A stretch of 49,531 bases of DNA. Origin: Pseudomonadota bacterium (GTDB lineage Bacteria > Pseudomonadota > Gammaproteobacteria > Burkholderiales > Thiobacillaceae). This document shows, piece after piece, positions 19,234 through 30,850 of this stretch. A model generated the notes under the pieces. It ran no database searches and was not told the origin of the DNA. It saw nothing but the letters and a program-made list of their open reading frames with translations. A program made the position numbers and the translations under genes. Numbering within the stretch: position 1 is the stretch's first letter; each line of letters starts with the position of its first letter. The stretch covers positions 1-49,531 of the forward strand of contig JAJZRE010000013.1 in NCBI GenBank assembly GCA_021802945.1, given 5' to 3'.

Positions 19234-20189
19234 CCTATTCCCGCATTCTCGGCACCGGCAGTTACCTGCCGGCCCGCATCCTCACCAACGCCGATCTCGA
19301 AAAGCTGGTTGACACGAACGATCAATGGATCGTCGAGCGTACCGGCATCCGGGAGCGGCATATCGCGGCGGAGGGGGAACTCACCAGCGATCTCGCCACG
19401 CATGCCGCGCGCGCGGCGCTCGAGATCGCGGGCCTGGCGCCTGACGACATCGACCTGCTGCTGGTCGCCACCACCACGCCCGACCTGGTGTTTCCCAGCA
19501 CCGCCTGCATCGTGCAGTCCAAGCTGGGCATGACAAGCGGCAAGCCGGCATTCGACCTGCAGGCGGTGTGCAGCGGTTTCGTCTACGCCATGAGCGTCGC
19601 CGACCAGTTCATCAAGACCGGCGCGGCCCGGCACGTGCTGGTGATCGGCGCCGAAACGCTGTCCCGCATCACCGACTGGAACGACCGCGGCAACTGCATC
19701 CTGTGGGGCGACGGCGCCGGCGCCGTGGTGCTGGGCGCGTCCAGCGAACCCGGCATCATCGCCACCCACATCCATGCCGACGGCCGCCACAAGGAATTGC
19801 TGCGCACCACCACCGGCGCTTCGACCGGCCTCCACGAACCGGCGCTGATGCGGATGGAAGGCAATGCCGTGTTCAAGATGGCGGTCAACACGCTCGATCG
19901 CATCGTCGATGAAACGCTCGAAGCCAACGGCCTGGAGAAATCCGACATCGACTGGCTGGTGCCGCACCAGGCGAATATCCGCATCATTTCCGCCACCGCG
20001 AAGAAGCTCGGCATGAGCATGGACAACGTCGTCACCACCGTCGCCGGGCACGGCAATACCTCGGCGGCCTCGGTGCCGCTGGCGTTCGACGTCGCGGTGC
20101 GCGACGGCCGCATCCGGCGCGGCCAGACCGTGCTGATGGAGGCCTTCGGCGGGGGGTTCACCTGGGGCTCGGCGCTCCTCAAGTACTAG
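19230..20189 (+). CDS. fabH: beta-ketoacyl-ACP synthase III
   Basis: A 319-residue FabH, condensing acetyl-CoA with malonyl-ACP to begin fatty acid synthesis. The catalytic triad is visible: C114 in AVCSGF, His in VPHQANIRI, Asn in GHGNTSAAS. The C-terminus [13 protein letters not shown] is typical. The start is TTG at 19230 overlapping the plsX stop; the mature N-terminus [13 protein letters not shown] fits the family, and there is no nearby ATG, so the TTG start is well supported. Confidence 0.96.
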   Translation: MTYSRILGTGSYLPARILTNADLEKLVDTNDQWIVERTGIRERHIAAEGELTSDLATHAARAALEIAGLAPDDIDLLLVATTTPDLVFPSTACIVQSKLGMTSGKPAFDLQAVCSGFVYAMSVADQFIKTGAARHVLVIGAETLSRITDWNDRGNCILWGDGAGAVVLGASSEPGIIATHIHADGRHKELLRTTTGASTGLHEPALMRMEGNAVFKMAVNTLDRIVDETLEANGLEKSDIDWLVPHQANIRIISATAKKLGMSMDNVVTTVAGHGNTSAASVPLAFDVAVRDGRIRRGQTVLMEAFGGGFTWGSALLKY

Positions 20190-20201
20190 GAAAGACTCGT
20201 G

Positions 20202-21125
20202 ATGAAACTCGCATTCGTATTCCCCGGGCAGGGTTCGCAATCGGTCGGCATGATGCAGGGCTGGGGCGAGCGTCCGGAAGTGCGCGCGACCTTTGCCGAA
20301 GCCTCCGGCGCGCTCGGCCAGGACCTGTGGGCGCTGGTCACCGACGGCCCGGCCGACCTGCTCAACCAGACGGTGAATACCCAGCCCGCCATGCTGGCGG
20401 CCGATATCGCCGCCTGGCGCGTGTGGTTGGCAGCGGGCGGCGCCGCGCCCGCGCTGCTGGCCGGCCACAGCCTGGGCGAGTATGCGGCGCTGGTCGCGGC
20501 GGGTTCCCTGAACTTTGCCGACGCGATCAAGCTGGTGCGCTTCCGCGCCGAGGCGATGCAGGCGGCCGTACCCGAAGGCGTCGGTGCGATGGCGGCGATT
20601 CTGGGACTGGACGACGATGCCGTGCGCGCGGTCTGTGCCGACGCGGCAGCGGGCGAAGTGGTCGAGGCGGTGAATCTCAATTCCCCTGGCCAGGTGGTGA
20701 TCGCGGGCGACAAGGCCGCGGTCGAGCGTGCCATGGCACTGGCGAAGGAGAAGGGCGCCAAACGCGCGCTGCCGCTGCCGGTCAGCGTGCCGTCGCATTC
20801 CTCGCTGATGCTGCCTGCCGCCGAAAGACTGCTGGCGCACCTGCAGGGCGTGACGATTTCGGCGCCGAATATCCCCGTGCTGCACAACACCGACGTGCAA
20901 AGCCATGCCGATGCGGATTCGATCCGCGCCGCGCTGGCGAAGCAGTTGCATACCCCGGTGCGCTGGGTCGAGACCGTGCAGGCGCTGAAGGCCGCCGGTG
21001 TCGAGCGCGTGATCGAATGCGGCCCCGGCAAGGTGCTGGCCGGCCTCAACAAGCGCATCGACGACAGCCTGCCCGCCGTGGCGCTGGTGGACGAAGCCAG
21101 CCTGCAGGCTGCATTGAACAACTGA
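20202..21125 (+). CDS. fabD: malonyl-CoA:ACP transacylase
   Basis: A 307-residue FabD, loading malonyl groups from CoA onto ACP. FVFPGQGSQSVGM starts the protein, the nucleophile is S90 in GHSLGEYAAL, and the partner His is in VSVPSHSSLM. The ATG at 20202 is chosen over the GTG at 20199; AGGAAAG lies upstream. It is followed after 11 bp by fabG. Confidence 0.96.
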   Translation: MKLAFVFPGQGSQSVGMMQGWGERPEVRATFAEASGALGQDLWALVTDGPADLLNQTVNTQPAMLAADIAAWRVWLAAGGAAPALLAGHSLGEYAALVAAGSLNFADAIKLVRFRAEAMQAAVPEGVGAMAAILGLDDDAVRAVCADAAAGEVVEAVNLNSPGQVVIAGDKAAVERAMALAKEKGAKRALPLPVSVPSHSSLMLPAAERLLAHLQGVTISAPNIPVLHNTDVQSHADADSIRAALAKQLHTPVRWVETVQALKAAGVERVIECGPGKVLAGLNKRIDDSLPAVALVDEASLQAALNN

Positions 21126-21136
21126 CAGGAGACAAC

Positions 21137-21877
21137 ATGCTGCAAGGACAAATTGCACTGGTCACCGGTGCCAGTCGCGGCATCGGCCAGGCGATCGCGC
21201 TGGCGCTCGGCAAGGCCGGTGCCACCGTCGTAGGGACCGCCACCAGCGACAAGGGCGCGCAGGCGATCAGCGATTACCTCGCCGCGGCCAGCATCAAGGG
21301 CGGCGGCATGAAGCTCAACGTCACCGACGCGGCCGAGGTCGACGCCGTCATCGCGGCGATCGAGAAGGATTTCGGCGCCATCGGCATCCTGGTCAACAAC
21401 GCCGGCATCACCCGCGACAACCTGCTGATGCGGATGAAGGACGAGGAGTGGGACGACATCCTGGCGACCAACCTCACCTCCGTGTTCCGCCTGTCGCGCG
21501 CGGTGTTGCGCGCGATGATGAAGGCGCGCGCCGGCCGCATCATTTCCATCGCCTCGGTGGTGGGCGCGATGGGCAACGCCGGGCAAACCAATTACAGCGC
21601 GGCCAAGGCCGGCATCATGGGCTTCACCAAGTCGCTGGCGCGCGAGGTCGGCAGCCGCAACATCACGGTCAACTGCGTCGCGCCGGGCTTCATCGACACC
21701 GACATGACGCGTGCATTGCCGGATGCGCAGCGCCAGGCGCTGCTGGCCCATATCCCGCTGGGCCGGCTGGGTGCGGCGGAAGACATCGCGCAGGCCGTCG
21801 CCTTCCTGGCGTCGCCTGCCGCCGGCTACATTTCGGGCACCACCCTGCATGTCAACGGCGGCATGTACATGGCGTGA
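21137..21877 (+). CDS. fabG: 3-oxoacyl-ACP reductase
   Basis: A 246-residue short-chain dehydrogenase reducing 3-oxoacyl-ACP with NADPH. The nucleotide loop is TGASRGIG, NNAG is present, and the active site is Ser in SIASVVG with Y153 and K157 (YSAAK). The start ATG at 21137 is preceded by GACAGGAGA. Placement between fabD and acpP fixes the role among the many SDR enzymes. Confidence 0.96.
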   Translation: MLQGQIALVTGASRGIGQAIALALGKAGATVVGTATSDKGAQAISDYLAAASIKGGGMKLNVTDAAEVDAVIAAIEKDFGAIGILVNNAGITRDNLLMRMKDEEWDDILATNLTSVFRLSRAVLRAMMKARAGRIISIASVVGAMGNAGQTNYSAAKAGIMGFTKSLAREVGSRNITVNCVAPGFIDTDMTRALPDAQRQALLAHIPLGRLGAAEDIAQAVAFLASPAAGYISGTTLHVNGGMYMA

Positions 21878-21964
21878 CCGCCAGCGAAAGTTTGGTAAAA
21901 TCGTCCGGCTTCAATTTTCATGGCTTCAATTCGGTTGAGGCCTTATTTCAAGAGAGGATCAGTA

Positions 21965-22198
21965 ATGGATAACGTACAGCGTGTAATTAAAGTCGTCGCC
22001 GAGCAATTGGGCGTCAATGAGGCGGACATCAAGAACGAGTCCTCCTTCGTCGGCGACCTGGGCGCTGACTCGCTCGATACGGTTGAACTGGTGATGGCGC
22101 TGGAAGAAGAGTTCGGCTGCGAGATCCCCGACGAAGACGCAGAAAAGATCACCACCGTCCAGCAGGCGATCGACTACGTCAACAGCCACTCGAGCTGA
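21965..22198 (+). CDS. acpP: acyl carrier protein
   Basis: A 77-residue ACP with the phosphopantetheine-accepting S36 in [19 protein letters not shown] and the acidic helix II that FAS enzymes recognise. An in-frame upstream start exists, but the ATG at 21965 gives the canonical N-terminus and is preceded by GAGAGGA. The 87-bp gap before it and the perfect dyad after it suggest separate control from fabG and fabF, fitting the large excess of ACP that cells need. Confidence 0.98.
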   Translation: MDNVQRVIKVVAEQLGVNEADIKNESSFVGDLGADSLDTVELVMALEEEFGCEIPDEDAEKITTVQQAIDYVNSHSS

Positions 22199-22209
22199 TC
22201 GTTCACGCG

Positions 22210-22231
22210 GCTATCGAGATTTCTCGATAGC
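22210..22231. repeat. perfect 10-bp inverted repeat between acpP and fabF
   Basis: GCTATCGAGA, two T, then TCTCGATAGC: a perfect hairpin 11 bp after the acpP stop. There is no following T-run, so it is not a standard intrinsic terminator. It could protect the 3' end of the acpP message or bind a dimeric regulator. Confidence 0.6.
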
Positions 22232-22344
22232 GCGCAGGTCTCAATGTTCAATGGTCTGGCACGTGCGGCCTCGCATCGAAGCGGAAACGCAACCCGTCTT
22301 CCCGGCAAGTGCCAGCGTGCCTGATCAATAAGAAGGACTGACTT

Positions 22345-23573
<1,229 letters not shown>

Positions 23574-23577
<4 letters not shown>

Positions 23578-24929
23578 GCTTCGCGGGGGATCGCCCCATC
23601 GCAACCGATCGACCCGGCGCGCCCGAAATCCGGGAGTGGCCGCAGCGGCCTGACCTGGTCGGGCTGCAGGCATCCAATCCGCGGCGCTATCCCGGCCTCT
23701 TCATCAGCAGTGGCGATAGCGGCTGGGACGTGCTGTTTGCATTTCCTCAGGACGTCTCGCGCATCACCCCTGCCGAGGGCTTGAGCGGTTTGCAGTCGCA
23801 TCCTGCGATGCGCCTGCATCCAGTCCTGTCCCCGCAATCCGGCCATGATCTGCCGTTCACCGGCGGCTGGCTGTGCGCGTTTGCCTATGAGCTGGGCGGG
23901 CTGTTCGAGCCCAGCGCGGGGATGGCCGACGATCCCGATTTCCCGCTGGCCTGGCTGGCGCGCATCCCGGCCGCGATCCTGTACGAGCGAGACAGCGGGC
24001 GCTGCGTCCTGGTGGCGGAACCCGGCCAGTCTGCGCTGATCGGGTCCATGGCGCGCGACCTTGCGCAGACACCGCCGGCCATCCCGATCCTGCCGCCGCC
24101 GGTCGCCCTGCATGAAGACGATCCCGCTGCGTTTCTGTCTGGCGTTGAGCGCATCCAGGACTACATTCGCGCGGGCGACGTCTTCCAGGTCAACCTGTCG
24201 CGCGGCTGGCAGGCCGAGTTCGCGGCGGCGGTCGCGCCGGCATCCCTGCTGGCGCAACTGATACAGAAAAACCCCGCCCCTTTTTCCGCGTTGCTGCAGA
24301 TGGACGACTGGGCCATCGTCAGTTCGTCGCCCGAACGTCTGGTGCGCCTGCACCGCGACGGGCTTCTGGAAACCCGGCCGATCGCCGGCACGCACCCGCG
24401 CAGCGAAGACGCGGAGGAAGACGCCGCGCTGCGCGCGCGCCTGCAGGCGCACCCCAAGGAACGTGCCGAACATGTCATGCTCGTCGACCTGGAACGCAAC
24501 GATCTGGGCCGCGTGTGCAAGCCCGGCAGCGTGAAGGTGGCGGCCCTGATGGAGATCGCCAGCTATCGCCACGTGCACCACATCGAATCGACCGTGTGCG
24601 GACGGCTGCGCCAGGACATGAGCGTGTTCGACGCCTTGCGCGCCGTGTTTCCCGGCGGCACCATCACCGGCTGTCCCAAGGTGCGCACCATGCAGATCAT
24701 CCATGAACTCGAGCGGACGCCACGCCGCAGCTATACCGGCAGCGTCGGCTACATCAACCGCGACGGCAGCTTCGACTTCAACATTCTGATCCGCAGTTTC
24801 CTGCTGCGCGGGCAGACAGCGAGCTTCCGTGCCGGTGCGGGCATCGTGGCCGACTCGGTCGCTGCGCGCGAACTCGCCGAAACCCGGGCCAAGGCGCGCG
24901 GCCTGTTGCGCGCGCTGGATTTCGCATGA
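23574..24929 (+). CDS. pabB: aminodeoxychorismate synthase component I
   Basis: A 451-residue chorismate-binding enzyme making 4-amino-4-deoxychorismate for folate. The C-terminal half has the family core: [61 protein letters not shown] and [15 protein letters not shown] here, with the adjacent pabC, favours PabB over TrpE. The start is TTG at 23574 within the fabF stop; the stop overlaps the pabC ATG (ATGA). No pabA glutaminase is in this window. Confidence 0.9.
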
Positions 24930-25735
24930 TCCTCGTCAACGGCCACCCGACAGACATGGTGGACGCGCTCGATCGCGGTCTGGCCTATGGGGATGGCGTG
25001 TTCCGCACCCTGCGCACGCAGGCCGGACAACCGCTGTGGTGGCGCGATCATTACGCAAAACTGGCGGCCGACTGCGCGGCGCTGATGCTGGCGTGCCCCG
25101 GCGAAGCCGTGCTGCATGCTGAAATCTGCCGGGCCGCCGAAGCGGGGCAGGGCGTCGTGAAAATCATGTTGACGCGCGGCACCGGCGCACGCGGCTATGC
25201 GCCGCCGCCGGCTGAGTCGGTCACCCGGGTGGTGCTTTCCGCGCCCTTGCCGGCGCATGCGCAGCCTGGTGCGCCGCGCGATATCAACGCGCGCTGGTGC
25301 GACCTGCGCCTGGCGCGGCAGCCCCGGCTGGCCGGAATCAAGCACCTGAACCGGCTGGAGAACGTGCTCGCGCGGGCAGAGTGGAACGACCCGGCGATAT
25401 TCGAAGGGCTGCTGTGCGACGATCTCGGCGCCGTGATCGGCGGGGTGATGAGCAATCTGCTGATCATGAAGAACGGCGAACTGTTCACCCCGGATCTGGC
25501 CGAATGCGGCGTGGCGGGCGTGGCCAGGGCGCGCCTGTTGCGCGCCGCGCCGCGTCTGGGCATCCCGACCCATATCGGCCGCCTGCCGCCGGCGGCTATA
25601 CTCGCTGCCGACGAAGTGATGATCTGCAACAGTGTCATCGGCGTGCGCCGCGTGGCCAGGCTGGATGACGTGACCTGGCCGCCCGCGGGCTGGACGACAT
25701 CTTTGAATAACGCCTTGTATGAAGACCTGGATTAA
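24926..25735 (+). CDS. pabC: aminodeoxychorismate lyase
   Basis: A 269-residue class IV PLP enzyme removing pyruvate from aminodeoxychorismate to give p-aminobenzoate. LDRGLAYGDGVFRTL at the N-terminus and IKHLNRLENVLA with the PLP Lys are typical, followed by GVMSNLLIMKNG and VMICNSVIGVRRV. The gene order pabC-mltG-tmk-holB matches E. coli. Start coupled to pabB, and the end overlaps mltG by 17 bp. Confidence 0.93.
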   Translation: MILVNGHPTDMVDALDRGLAYGDGVFRTLRTQAGQPLWWRDHYAKLAADCAALMLACPGEAVLHAEICRAAEAGQGVVKIMLTRGTGARGYAPPPAESVTRVVLSAPLPAHAQPGAPRDINARWCDLRLARQPRLAGIKHLNRLENVLARAEWNDPAIFEGLLCDDLGAVIGGVMSNLLIMKNGELFTPDLAECGVAGVARARLLRAAPRLGIPTHIGRLPPAAILAADEVMICNSVIGVRRVARLDDVTWPPAGWTTSLNNALYEDLD

Positions 25736-26708
25736 ACGATTGATCACGCTTGCCGGCCTGGTTGCGCTGGTGGGCGCTGGCGGGCTGGCCTGGTACGGCA
25801 ACCAGCCTCTGCGGATCCAGCCGCTGCCGAAAACCTTCGACGTGGTGCCCGGCACGAACCTGCGGAGCCTGAGCGCGCTGCTCGAACGCGAAGGCGTGAT
25901 CGGCAATGCGCAGGTGTTCTGGCTGCTCGGGCGCGTGCTGGGCAAGGCCGGGACGCTCAAGGTGGGCGTGTATGTCCTCGACAGGCCGCTCACGCCGCTG
26001 GAACTGTACGCCAAGATCCAGCGCGGCGACGTCTCGCAGGCGATCGTGCAGTTCATCGAAGGCTGGAACTGGCGCGAGGTGCAGGCCGAGCTTGCCGCGC
26101 AGCCGATGCTGAAGAACGACAGCGGCGCCATGAATGAGGCCGAAATCCTGCAGGCCATCGGCGCGGAGGAAAGCCACATCGAGGGCCTGCTGTTCCCCGA
26201 TACCTATTTCTATGCCCCGCAGTCCTCCGACCTCACGGTGCTGCGCCGCGCCTACCGCCGGCAGCACGAAAAACTCATGGCGGCCTGGGCGGCCCGCGCC
26301 CCCGGGCTCCCCTACCGCACGCCGTATGAAGCGCTGATCATGGCGTCGATCGTGGAAAAGGAGACCGGTTCGGCATTCGAGCGTCCGAAGATCGCCGCCG
26401 TGTTCCTGAACCGGCTCAGGCTGGGCATGCGCCTGCAAACCGACCCGACCGTGATCTATGGCCTGGGCGAGCGCTTCGACGGCAACCTGCGCAAGGCCGA
26501 CCTGCTGCACGACACGCCGTACAACACCTATACCCGTGCCGGGCTGCCGCCTACGCCGATCGCCATGCCGAGCGAGGCGGCCATCGAGGCTGCGCTGCAT
26601 CCGGCCATAACGGATGCCCTGTATTTCGTGGCACGCGGCGACGGCACCCATGTTTTTTCCAGCAACCTCGAGGCGCACAATCGCGCGGTGAAGCGGTACC
26701 AGAAATGA
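25719..26708 (+). CDS. mltG: endolytic murein transglycosylase
   Basis: A 329-residue YceG-family inner-membrane enzyme that cuts nascent peptidoglycan glycan strands. One N-terminal membrane segment (residues about 8-26) is followed by a LysM-like region and the catalytic domain. The catalytic Glu is E213 in [33 protein letters not shown] and [14 protein letters not shown] are conserved. It overlaps pabC by 17 bp and tmk by 4 bp (ATGA). Confidence 0.94.
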   Translation: MKTWIKRLITLAGLVALVGAGGLAWYGNQPLRIQPLPKTFDVVPGTNLRSLSALLEREGVIGNAQVFWLLGRVLGKAGTLKVGVYVLDRPLTPLELYAKIQRGDVSQAIVQFIEGWNWREVQAELAAQPMLKNDSGAMNEAEILQAIGAEESHIEGLLFPDTYFYAPQSSDLTVLRRAYRRQHEKLMAAWAARAPGLPYRTPYEALIMASIVEKETGSAFERPKIAAVFLNRLRLGMRLQTDPTVIYGLGERFDGNLRKADLLHDTPYNTYTRAGLPPTPIAMPSEAAIEAALHPAITDALYFVARGDGTHVFSSNLEAHNRAVKRYQK

Positions 26709-27319
26709 GCATGCAGGGAAAATTCATCACGCTCGAAGGCGTCGACGGCGCCGGCAAGAGCACCCATCTGGGATTTGTCGCCGACTGGCTGCGCCGGCAG
26801 GGCCACGAGGTCATCGTCACCCGCGAACCCGGCGGCACGCCGCTGGGCGAAACCCTGCGCGAACTGCTGCTGCACCGCGACATGGATGCCGACACCGAAT
26901 TGCTGCTGATGTTTGCCGCCCGGCAGGCCCACCTGGCCGAACTGATCCTGCCTGCGCTCGCGCGCGGCGCGTGGGTGGTGTCCGACCGCTTCACCGATGC
27001 CAGCTACGCCTACCAGTGCGGCGGGCGCGGCATTCCGGTGGCGCGCATCGCCGCGCTCGAAGCCTGGGTGCAGCGCGGCTTTGCGCCCGACCTCACCCTG
27101 CTGTTCGACGTGCCGCCCGAGGTGGCGGAAGCGCGCCGCTCGGCCGCGCGCACCGCCGACCGCTTCGAGCGCGAGGCGGACAGCTTCTTCAGCCGCGTGC
27201 GCAATGCCTATCTCGATCGGGCGCGCGCCGAACCCGCGCGCATCCGGGTGCTGGATGCGCGCCACAGCATCGCCGAACTGCAGTCCGAGATCGGCGTGTT
27301 GCTGAAGGGGCTGGATTGA
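26705..27319 (+). CDS. tmk: thymidylate kinase
   Basis: A 204-residue dTMP kinase with P-loop GVDGAGKST (residues 12-20), the dTMP-binding [11 protein letters not shown] (DR/E-type) segment and [12 protein letters not shown]. The lid region [17 protein letters not shown] is of the enteric type. Coupled by overlaps to mltG upstream and holB downstream (TTGA, 27316-27319). Confidence 0.96.
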   Translation: MSMQGKFITLEGVDGAGKSTHLGFVADWLRRQGHEVIVTREPGGTPLGETLRELLLHRDMDADTELLLMFAARQAHLAELILPALARGAWVVSDRFTDASYAYQCGGRGIPVARIAALEAWVQRGFAPDLTLLFDVPPEVAEARRSAARTADRFEREADSFFSRVRNAYLDRARAEPARIRVLDARHSIAELQSEIGVLLKGLD

Positions 27320-28299
27320 GCGCGCCGTATCCCTGGCTGGCCGCTCCCTGGCAGCGCCTGCTGGCGACCCGGACGCGACCCGCGCAGGCCCTGCTGCTGG
27401 CGGGCCCGCGCGGGGTGGGCAAGGGCGCGCTGGCGCGGGCGTGGTCACAGGCGCTGCTGTGCGAGGCGCCGCAGCCGGACGGCGCCCCCTGTGGCCAGTG
27501 CCCGGCCTGCCACTGGTTCGAAACGGACACGCATCCGGATTTCCGGCTGCTGACGCTGCAGGAGAAGACCGGCAAGGAAGGCGAAACCCGCATGGCCACC
27601 GCGATCGAGGTCGAGCAGGCGCGCGATGCGGTCGATTTCGTCCAGTTGTCCACCTACCGGGCGGGGTTCCGGGTGGTGCTGGTCGATCCGGCGGACAGCC
27701 TCAATCTGGCGGCCGCCAACGCGCTGTTAAAGGTGCTGGAGGAACCGCCGTTAAATACGGTGTTCGTGCTGGTTTCGGATCAGCCGCGCCGCCTGCTGCC
27801 GACCATACGCAGCCGTTGCACGCGGCTCGATATCGGCCTGCCGCCTGCCGATCAGGCGGCGCAATGGCTGGCCGGGCAGGGCGTGGACGATGCGGCGACC
27901 CTGCTGGCGCTTTCCGGCGGCACACCACTCGACGCGCAGCGCTGGGCTGAGGGCAGCGAACTGGACGAACGCCGCGGCGTGCTGGAAAGCCTGGCGCAGC
28001 CCGGCCAACTCGACCCGGTGGCCCTGGGCGAACGCTGGAAAGCGATCAGCCCGCAGACCTGGCACAACGTGGCGTACAAGTGGCTGGGCGATTTGCTGGC
28101 GGTCAGATTGCAGGGCAGCGTGCAGTTCAACCGCGACTTTGCCGACGCATTGGCGCGGCTGGGCCGCAAGGCCGATCTGGCGAAGCTGCTCGCGCTCGCC
28201 AAAGTGCAGGCGAACGAAGGCCGGACGCTGGCCCACCCGCTTAACCGGGCCTTGCAACTGGAAGCCTGGCTGATCCAGTACCGGCACGTGTTTGATTGA
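27316..28299 (+). CDS. holB: DNA polymerase III delta-prime subunit
   Basis: A 327-residue AAA+ clamp-loader subunit. A P-loop-like [11 protein letters not shown] is followed by a four-Cys zinc module ([17 protein letters not shown]), [26 protein letters not shown], and an SRC sensor (TIRSRCTRL). The start is TTG at 27316 inside the tmk stop, giving [15 protein letters not shown], the usual delta-prime opening. Followed by pilZ and tatD, as in many proteobacteria. Confidence 0.94.
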   Translation: MSAPYPWLAAPWQRLLATRTRPAQALLLAGPRGVGKGALARAWSQALLCEAPQPDGAPCGQCPACHWFETDTHPDFRLLTLQEKTGKEGETRMATAIEVEQARDAVDFVQLSTYRAGFRVVLVDPADSLNLAAANALLKVLEEPPLNTVFVLVSDQPRRLLPTIRSRCTRLDIGLPPADQAAQWLAGQGVDDAATLLALSGGTPLDAQRWAEGSELDERRGVLESLAQPGQLDPVALGERWKAISPQTWHNVAYKWLGDLLAVRLQGSVQFNRDFADALARLGRKADLAKLLALAKVQANEGRTLAHPLNRALQLEAWLIQYRHVFD

Positions 28300-28310
28300 G
28301 AGAAACGACC

Positions 28311-28682
28311 ATGAATGCAGCAGTCAACGATATTGCGGGACAAGTGCGGCCCGGCGTGCTTTCCCTGTCGATCAAGGAAAAGTCCGCGCTGTTTGCGGCC
28401 TACATGCCCTTCATCAAGGGCGGCGGACTGTTCATCCCCACCAACAAGCAGTACAAGATGGGCGAGGAAGTGTTCATGCTGCTCACGCTGATGGACGACC
28501 CCGCCAAGCTGCCTGTATCCGGCAAGGTGGTATGGGTGACGCCCCCGGGCGCTCACGGCGGCCGAACGCAGGGCGTGGGCGTGCAGTTCGCTTTCAACGA
28601 AAGCGGCAAGGCGGCGCAAAACAAGATTGAAGGTTTGCTCGGCGGTTCGTTAAAATCGGTGCGCCCAACCCACACCATGTAG
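28311..28682 (+). CDS. pilZ: PilZ-domain protein, type IV pilus assembly type
   Basis: A 123-residue PilZ protein. GVLSLSIKEKSALFAAYMPFIKGGGLFIPT and KLPVSGKVVWVTPPG match the PilZ proteins needed for type IV pilus biogenesis. It lacks the RxxxR and D/NxSxxG residues that bind cyclic di-GMP, as in that subgroup. An upstream in-frame TTG at 28296 overlaps the holB stop, but the ATG at 28311 gives the family N-terminus. No pilus structural genes are nearby, as is common for this holB-pilZ-tatD arrangement. Confidence 0.9.
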   Translation: MNAAVNDIAGQVRPGVLSLSIKEKSALFAAYMPFIKGGGLFIPTNKQYKMGEEVFMLLTLMDDPAKLPVSGKVVWVTPPGAHGGRTQGVGVQFAFNESGKAAQNKIEGLLGGSLKSVRPTHTM

Positions 28683-28709
28683 CGCCGCCCCGCGGTGCGC
28701 CGACACCGC

Positions 28710-29483
28710 ATGTACATCGACTCCCACTGCCACATCAATTTTCCCGATCTCGCCGGCAAGCTGCCCGAGGTGTTCGACCTCATGGCGCAGAACCAGGTGA
28801 GCCACGCGCTGTGCATCAGCGTGGAACTGGAAAAGTTCCCGGAAATCCGCGCGCTGGCCGAAGCGCATCCGAATGTCTACGCGTCCGTCGGCGTGCATCC
28901 GGATCATGAAGACTGCACCGAACCGACGGTGGCCGAACTGGTCGCACTGGCCGATCATCCCAGGGTGGTGGCGATCGGCGAGACCGGGCTGGATTACTTC
29001 CGCCTGACCGGCGATCTCGAATGGCAGCGCGAGCGTTTCCGCACCCACATCCGCGCCGCGCGTGCCTGCCGCAAGCCGCTGGTGATCCATACCCGCTCCG
29101 CGGCCGACGACACCCTGCGCATCATGCGCGAGGAACACGCGGGCGAGGCCGGCGGCGTGATGCACTGCTTCACCGAAAGCCTGGCGGTGGCCGAGGCGGC
29201 GATCGAGCAGGGGTTCTACATCTCGTTTTCAGGAATCGTCACCTTCAAGAACGCCGCCGTCCTGCGCGAGGTGGCGGCGGCCATTCCGCTGGAACGCATG
29301 CTGATCGAGACCGACGCGCCGTATCTGGCACCGGTGCCGCACCGCGGGCAGACCAACCAGCCGGGCTTCGTGATGCATGTGGCGGAAGCAATCGCGCGGG
29401 TGCGCGGCATGACGGCCGAAGCGGTGGGTGACGCCACGACGCAGAATTTCTTCCGGCTGTTTGCCGCTGCCCGGCCGAACTGA
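28710..29483 (+). CDS. tatD: TatD-family metal-dependent DNase
   Basis: A 257-residue TIM-barrel hydrolase. Metal ligands are visible in IDSHCHINF, GETGLDYF, VIHTRSA, MHCFTES and ETDAPYLAPVPHRGQTN. Proteins of this group (YcfH/TatD) act as 3'-5' nucleases. The ATG at 28710 is preferred to the GTG at 28695 because metal-binding HCH then sits at the usual positions 6-8. Last gene of the yceD-to-tatD run; convergent with dnaJ. Confidence 0.92.
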   Translation: MYIDSHCHINFPDLAGKLPEVFDLMAQNQVSHALCISVELEKFPEIRALAEAHPNVYASVGVHPDHEDCTEPTVAELVALADHPRVVAIGETGLDYFRLTGDLEWQRERFRTHIRAARACRKPLVIHTRSAADDTLRIMREEHAGEAGGVMHCFTESLAVAEAAIEQGFYISFSGIVTFKNAAVLREVAAAIPLERMLIETDAPYLAPVPHRGQTNQPGFVMHVAEAIARVRGMTAEAVGDATTQNFFRLFAAARPN

Positions 29484-29492
29484 AGCAACCAG

Positions 29493-29515
29493 CAGGCCTC
29501 ATCCGCAGGCCTGCC
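29493..29515. terminator. hairpin between convergent tatD and dnaJ
   Basis: GCAGGCCT, a 7-base loop, AGGCCTGC: a perfect 8-bp stem 10 bp after tatD and 14 bp after the dnaJ stop on the other strand. No good U-tract on either side, so terminator strength is doubtful. Confidence 0.4.
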
Positions 29516-29528
29516 GCTTTGACGCGAC

Positions 29529-30641
29529 TTATTGCCCGAAGAAGGACTTCACCTTGTCCATGAACGACTGCGCGCGCGGGTTGTTGTTGCGTCCCGGGCT
29601 CAGGGCCTCGAACTCGCGCAGCAGTTCGCGCTGCCGTTCGGACAGGTTCACCGGCGTTTCCACCAGCATGTGGCACATCAGGTCGCCCGGCGCGTGGCTG
29701 CGCACGCCCTTGATGCCCTTGCCGCGCAGGCGGAACACCTTGCCCGACTGGGTCTCGGCCGGAATCCTGATCTTGGCGTGGCCGTCCAGCGTGGGGATCT
29801 CGACCTCCCCGCCGAGGGCGGCGGTGGCGAAGCTGATCGGCATTTCGCAATGCAGGTCGTCGCCGTCGCGCTTGAACACCGGGTGTTCCTTGAGGTGGAT
29901 CACCACATAGAGGTCGCCGGGCGGGCCGCCGTTGACGCCGGCCTCGCCCTCGCCGGCAAGGCGGATGCGGTCGCCGTTGTCGACGCCGGCGGGAATCTTC
30001 ACTGACAGGGTCTTGTGCTTCTTGACGCGGCCCTCGCCATGGCAGCCGGGGCAGGGGTCGGCCACCATCTTGCCGGTGCCGCCGCAGCGCGGGCAGGTCT
30101 GCTGCACGGAGAAGAAGCCCTGCTGGATGCGGACCTGGCCGTGGCCGCCGCAGGTGGTGCAGGTGGAAGGCGTGGTGCCGGGCCTGGCGCCGCTGCCGTG
30201 GCAGGTGCCGCATTCTTCCAGGGTGGGAATGCGGATCTTGGTCTCGGTGCCGCGCGCGCCTTCTTCGAGTCCGATTTCCAGGTTGTAGCGCAGGTCGGCG
30301 CCGCGATACACGCGGTCGCGGCGATTGCCGCCGCCGCCGAAAATGTCGCCGAAGATGTCCGAGAAGGCATCGGAAAACCCGCCGCCGCCGAAGCCGCCGC
30401 CCATGCCGGCCTGCTGGTCGACGCCGGCGTGGCCGAACTGGTCGTAGGCGGCGCGCTTGTCCGAGTCCGACAGGATTTCGTAGGCCTGCTTGGCTTCCTT
30501 GAATTTCTCCTCCGCACTCTTGTCGCCAGGATTGCGGTCGGGGTGGTGCTTCATGGCCAGCTTGCGGTAGGCCTTCTTGATTTCTTCGTCCGAAGCGTTC
30601 TTGGTGACGCCGAGGACTTCGTAGTAGTCGCGTTTGGACAT
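29529..30641 (-). CDS. dnaJ: chaperone protein DnaJ
   Basis: A 370-residue class I J-protein, the cochaperone that stimulates DnaK ATPase and delivers substrates. The J domain (residues 1-70) has the HPD in KHHPDRNPG, followed by a G/F stretch ([18 protein letters not shown]). The zinc domain has four CxxCxGxG repeats ([32 protein letters not shown]). The ATG at 30641 is chosen over the upstream in-frame start. Unusually it is separated from dnaK by about 3 kb and has its own RpoH-like promoter. Confidence 0.96.
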   Translation of the reverse strand: MSKRDYYEVLGVTKNASDEEIKKAYRKLAMKHHPDRNPGDKSAEEKFKEAKQAYEILSDSDKRAAYDQFGHAGVDQQAGMGGGFGGGGFSDAFSDIFGDIFGGGGNRRDRVYRGADLRYNLEIGLEEGARGTETKIRIPTLEECGTCHGSGARPGTTPSTCTTCGGHGQVRIQQGFFSVQQTCPRCGGTGKMVADPCPGCHGEGRVKKHKTLSVKIPAGVDNGDRIRLAGEGEAGVNGGPPGDLYVVIHLKEHPVFKRDGDDLHCEMPISFATAALGGEVEIPTLDGHAKIRIPAETQSGKVFRLRGKGIKGVRSHAPGDLMCHMLVETPVNLSERQRELLREFEALSPGRNNNPRAQSFMDKVKSFFGQ

Positions 30642-30717
30642 AGGAAAAGCCACGTGTGGAATATCGATGGGCAGGTCTCGCCCGCGCCGGCGGGCGCACC
30701 GTGCGAACCTCGGTCGA

Positions 30718-30745
30718 ATGTGGGGCCGGCCGGGTCGAAATCAAG
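30718..30745 (-). promoter_or_regulatory. RpoH (sigma-32) promoter of dnaJ
   Basis: On the minus strand: -35 CTTGATT (30739-30745), a 13-bp spacer, -10 CCCCACAT (30718-30725). The -10 box is identical to that found before dnaK. Predicted start near 30710, about 70 bases before dnaJ. The -35 differs from CTTGAAA at one or two bases. Confidence 0.6.
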
Positions 30746-30850
30746 GGGCATGCCGCTTCAGTTGTTGCCGCGGGCGCGGCCGAAGCGCCCGCGGCCGTCA
30801 AGGCCGGGCGCAAGTGTAGCGGATATCGGGCCGGGCGTCGCGCCTCAGCC

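Noticed and set aside
19200-21158. Minus-strand 652-codon open frame
   Set aside because: Antisense to fabH and fabD; no recognisable protein.
22210-22231. Dyad after acpP as an intrinsic terminator
   Set aside because: No T-run follows on either strand, so simple intrinsic termination is unlikely; kept as a repeat.
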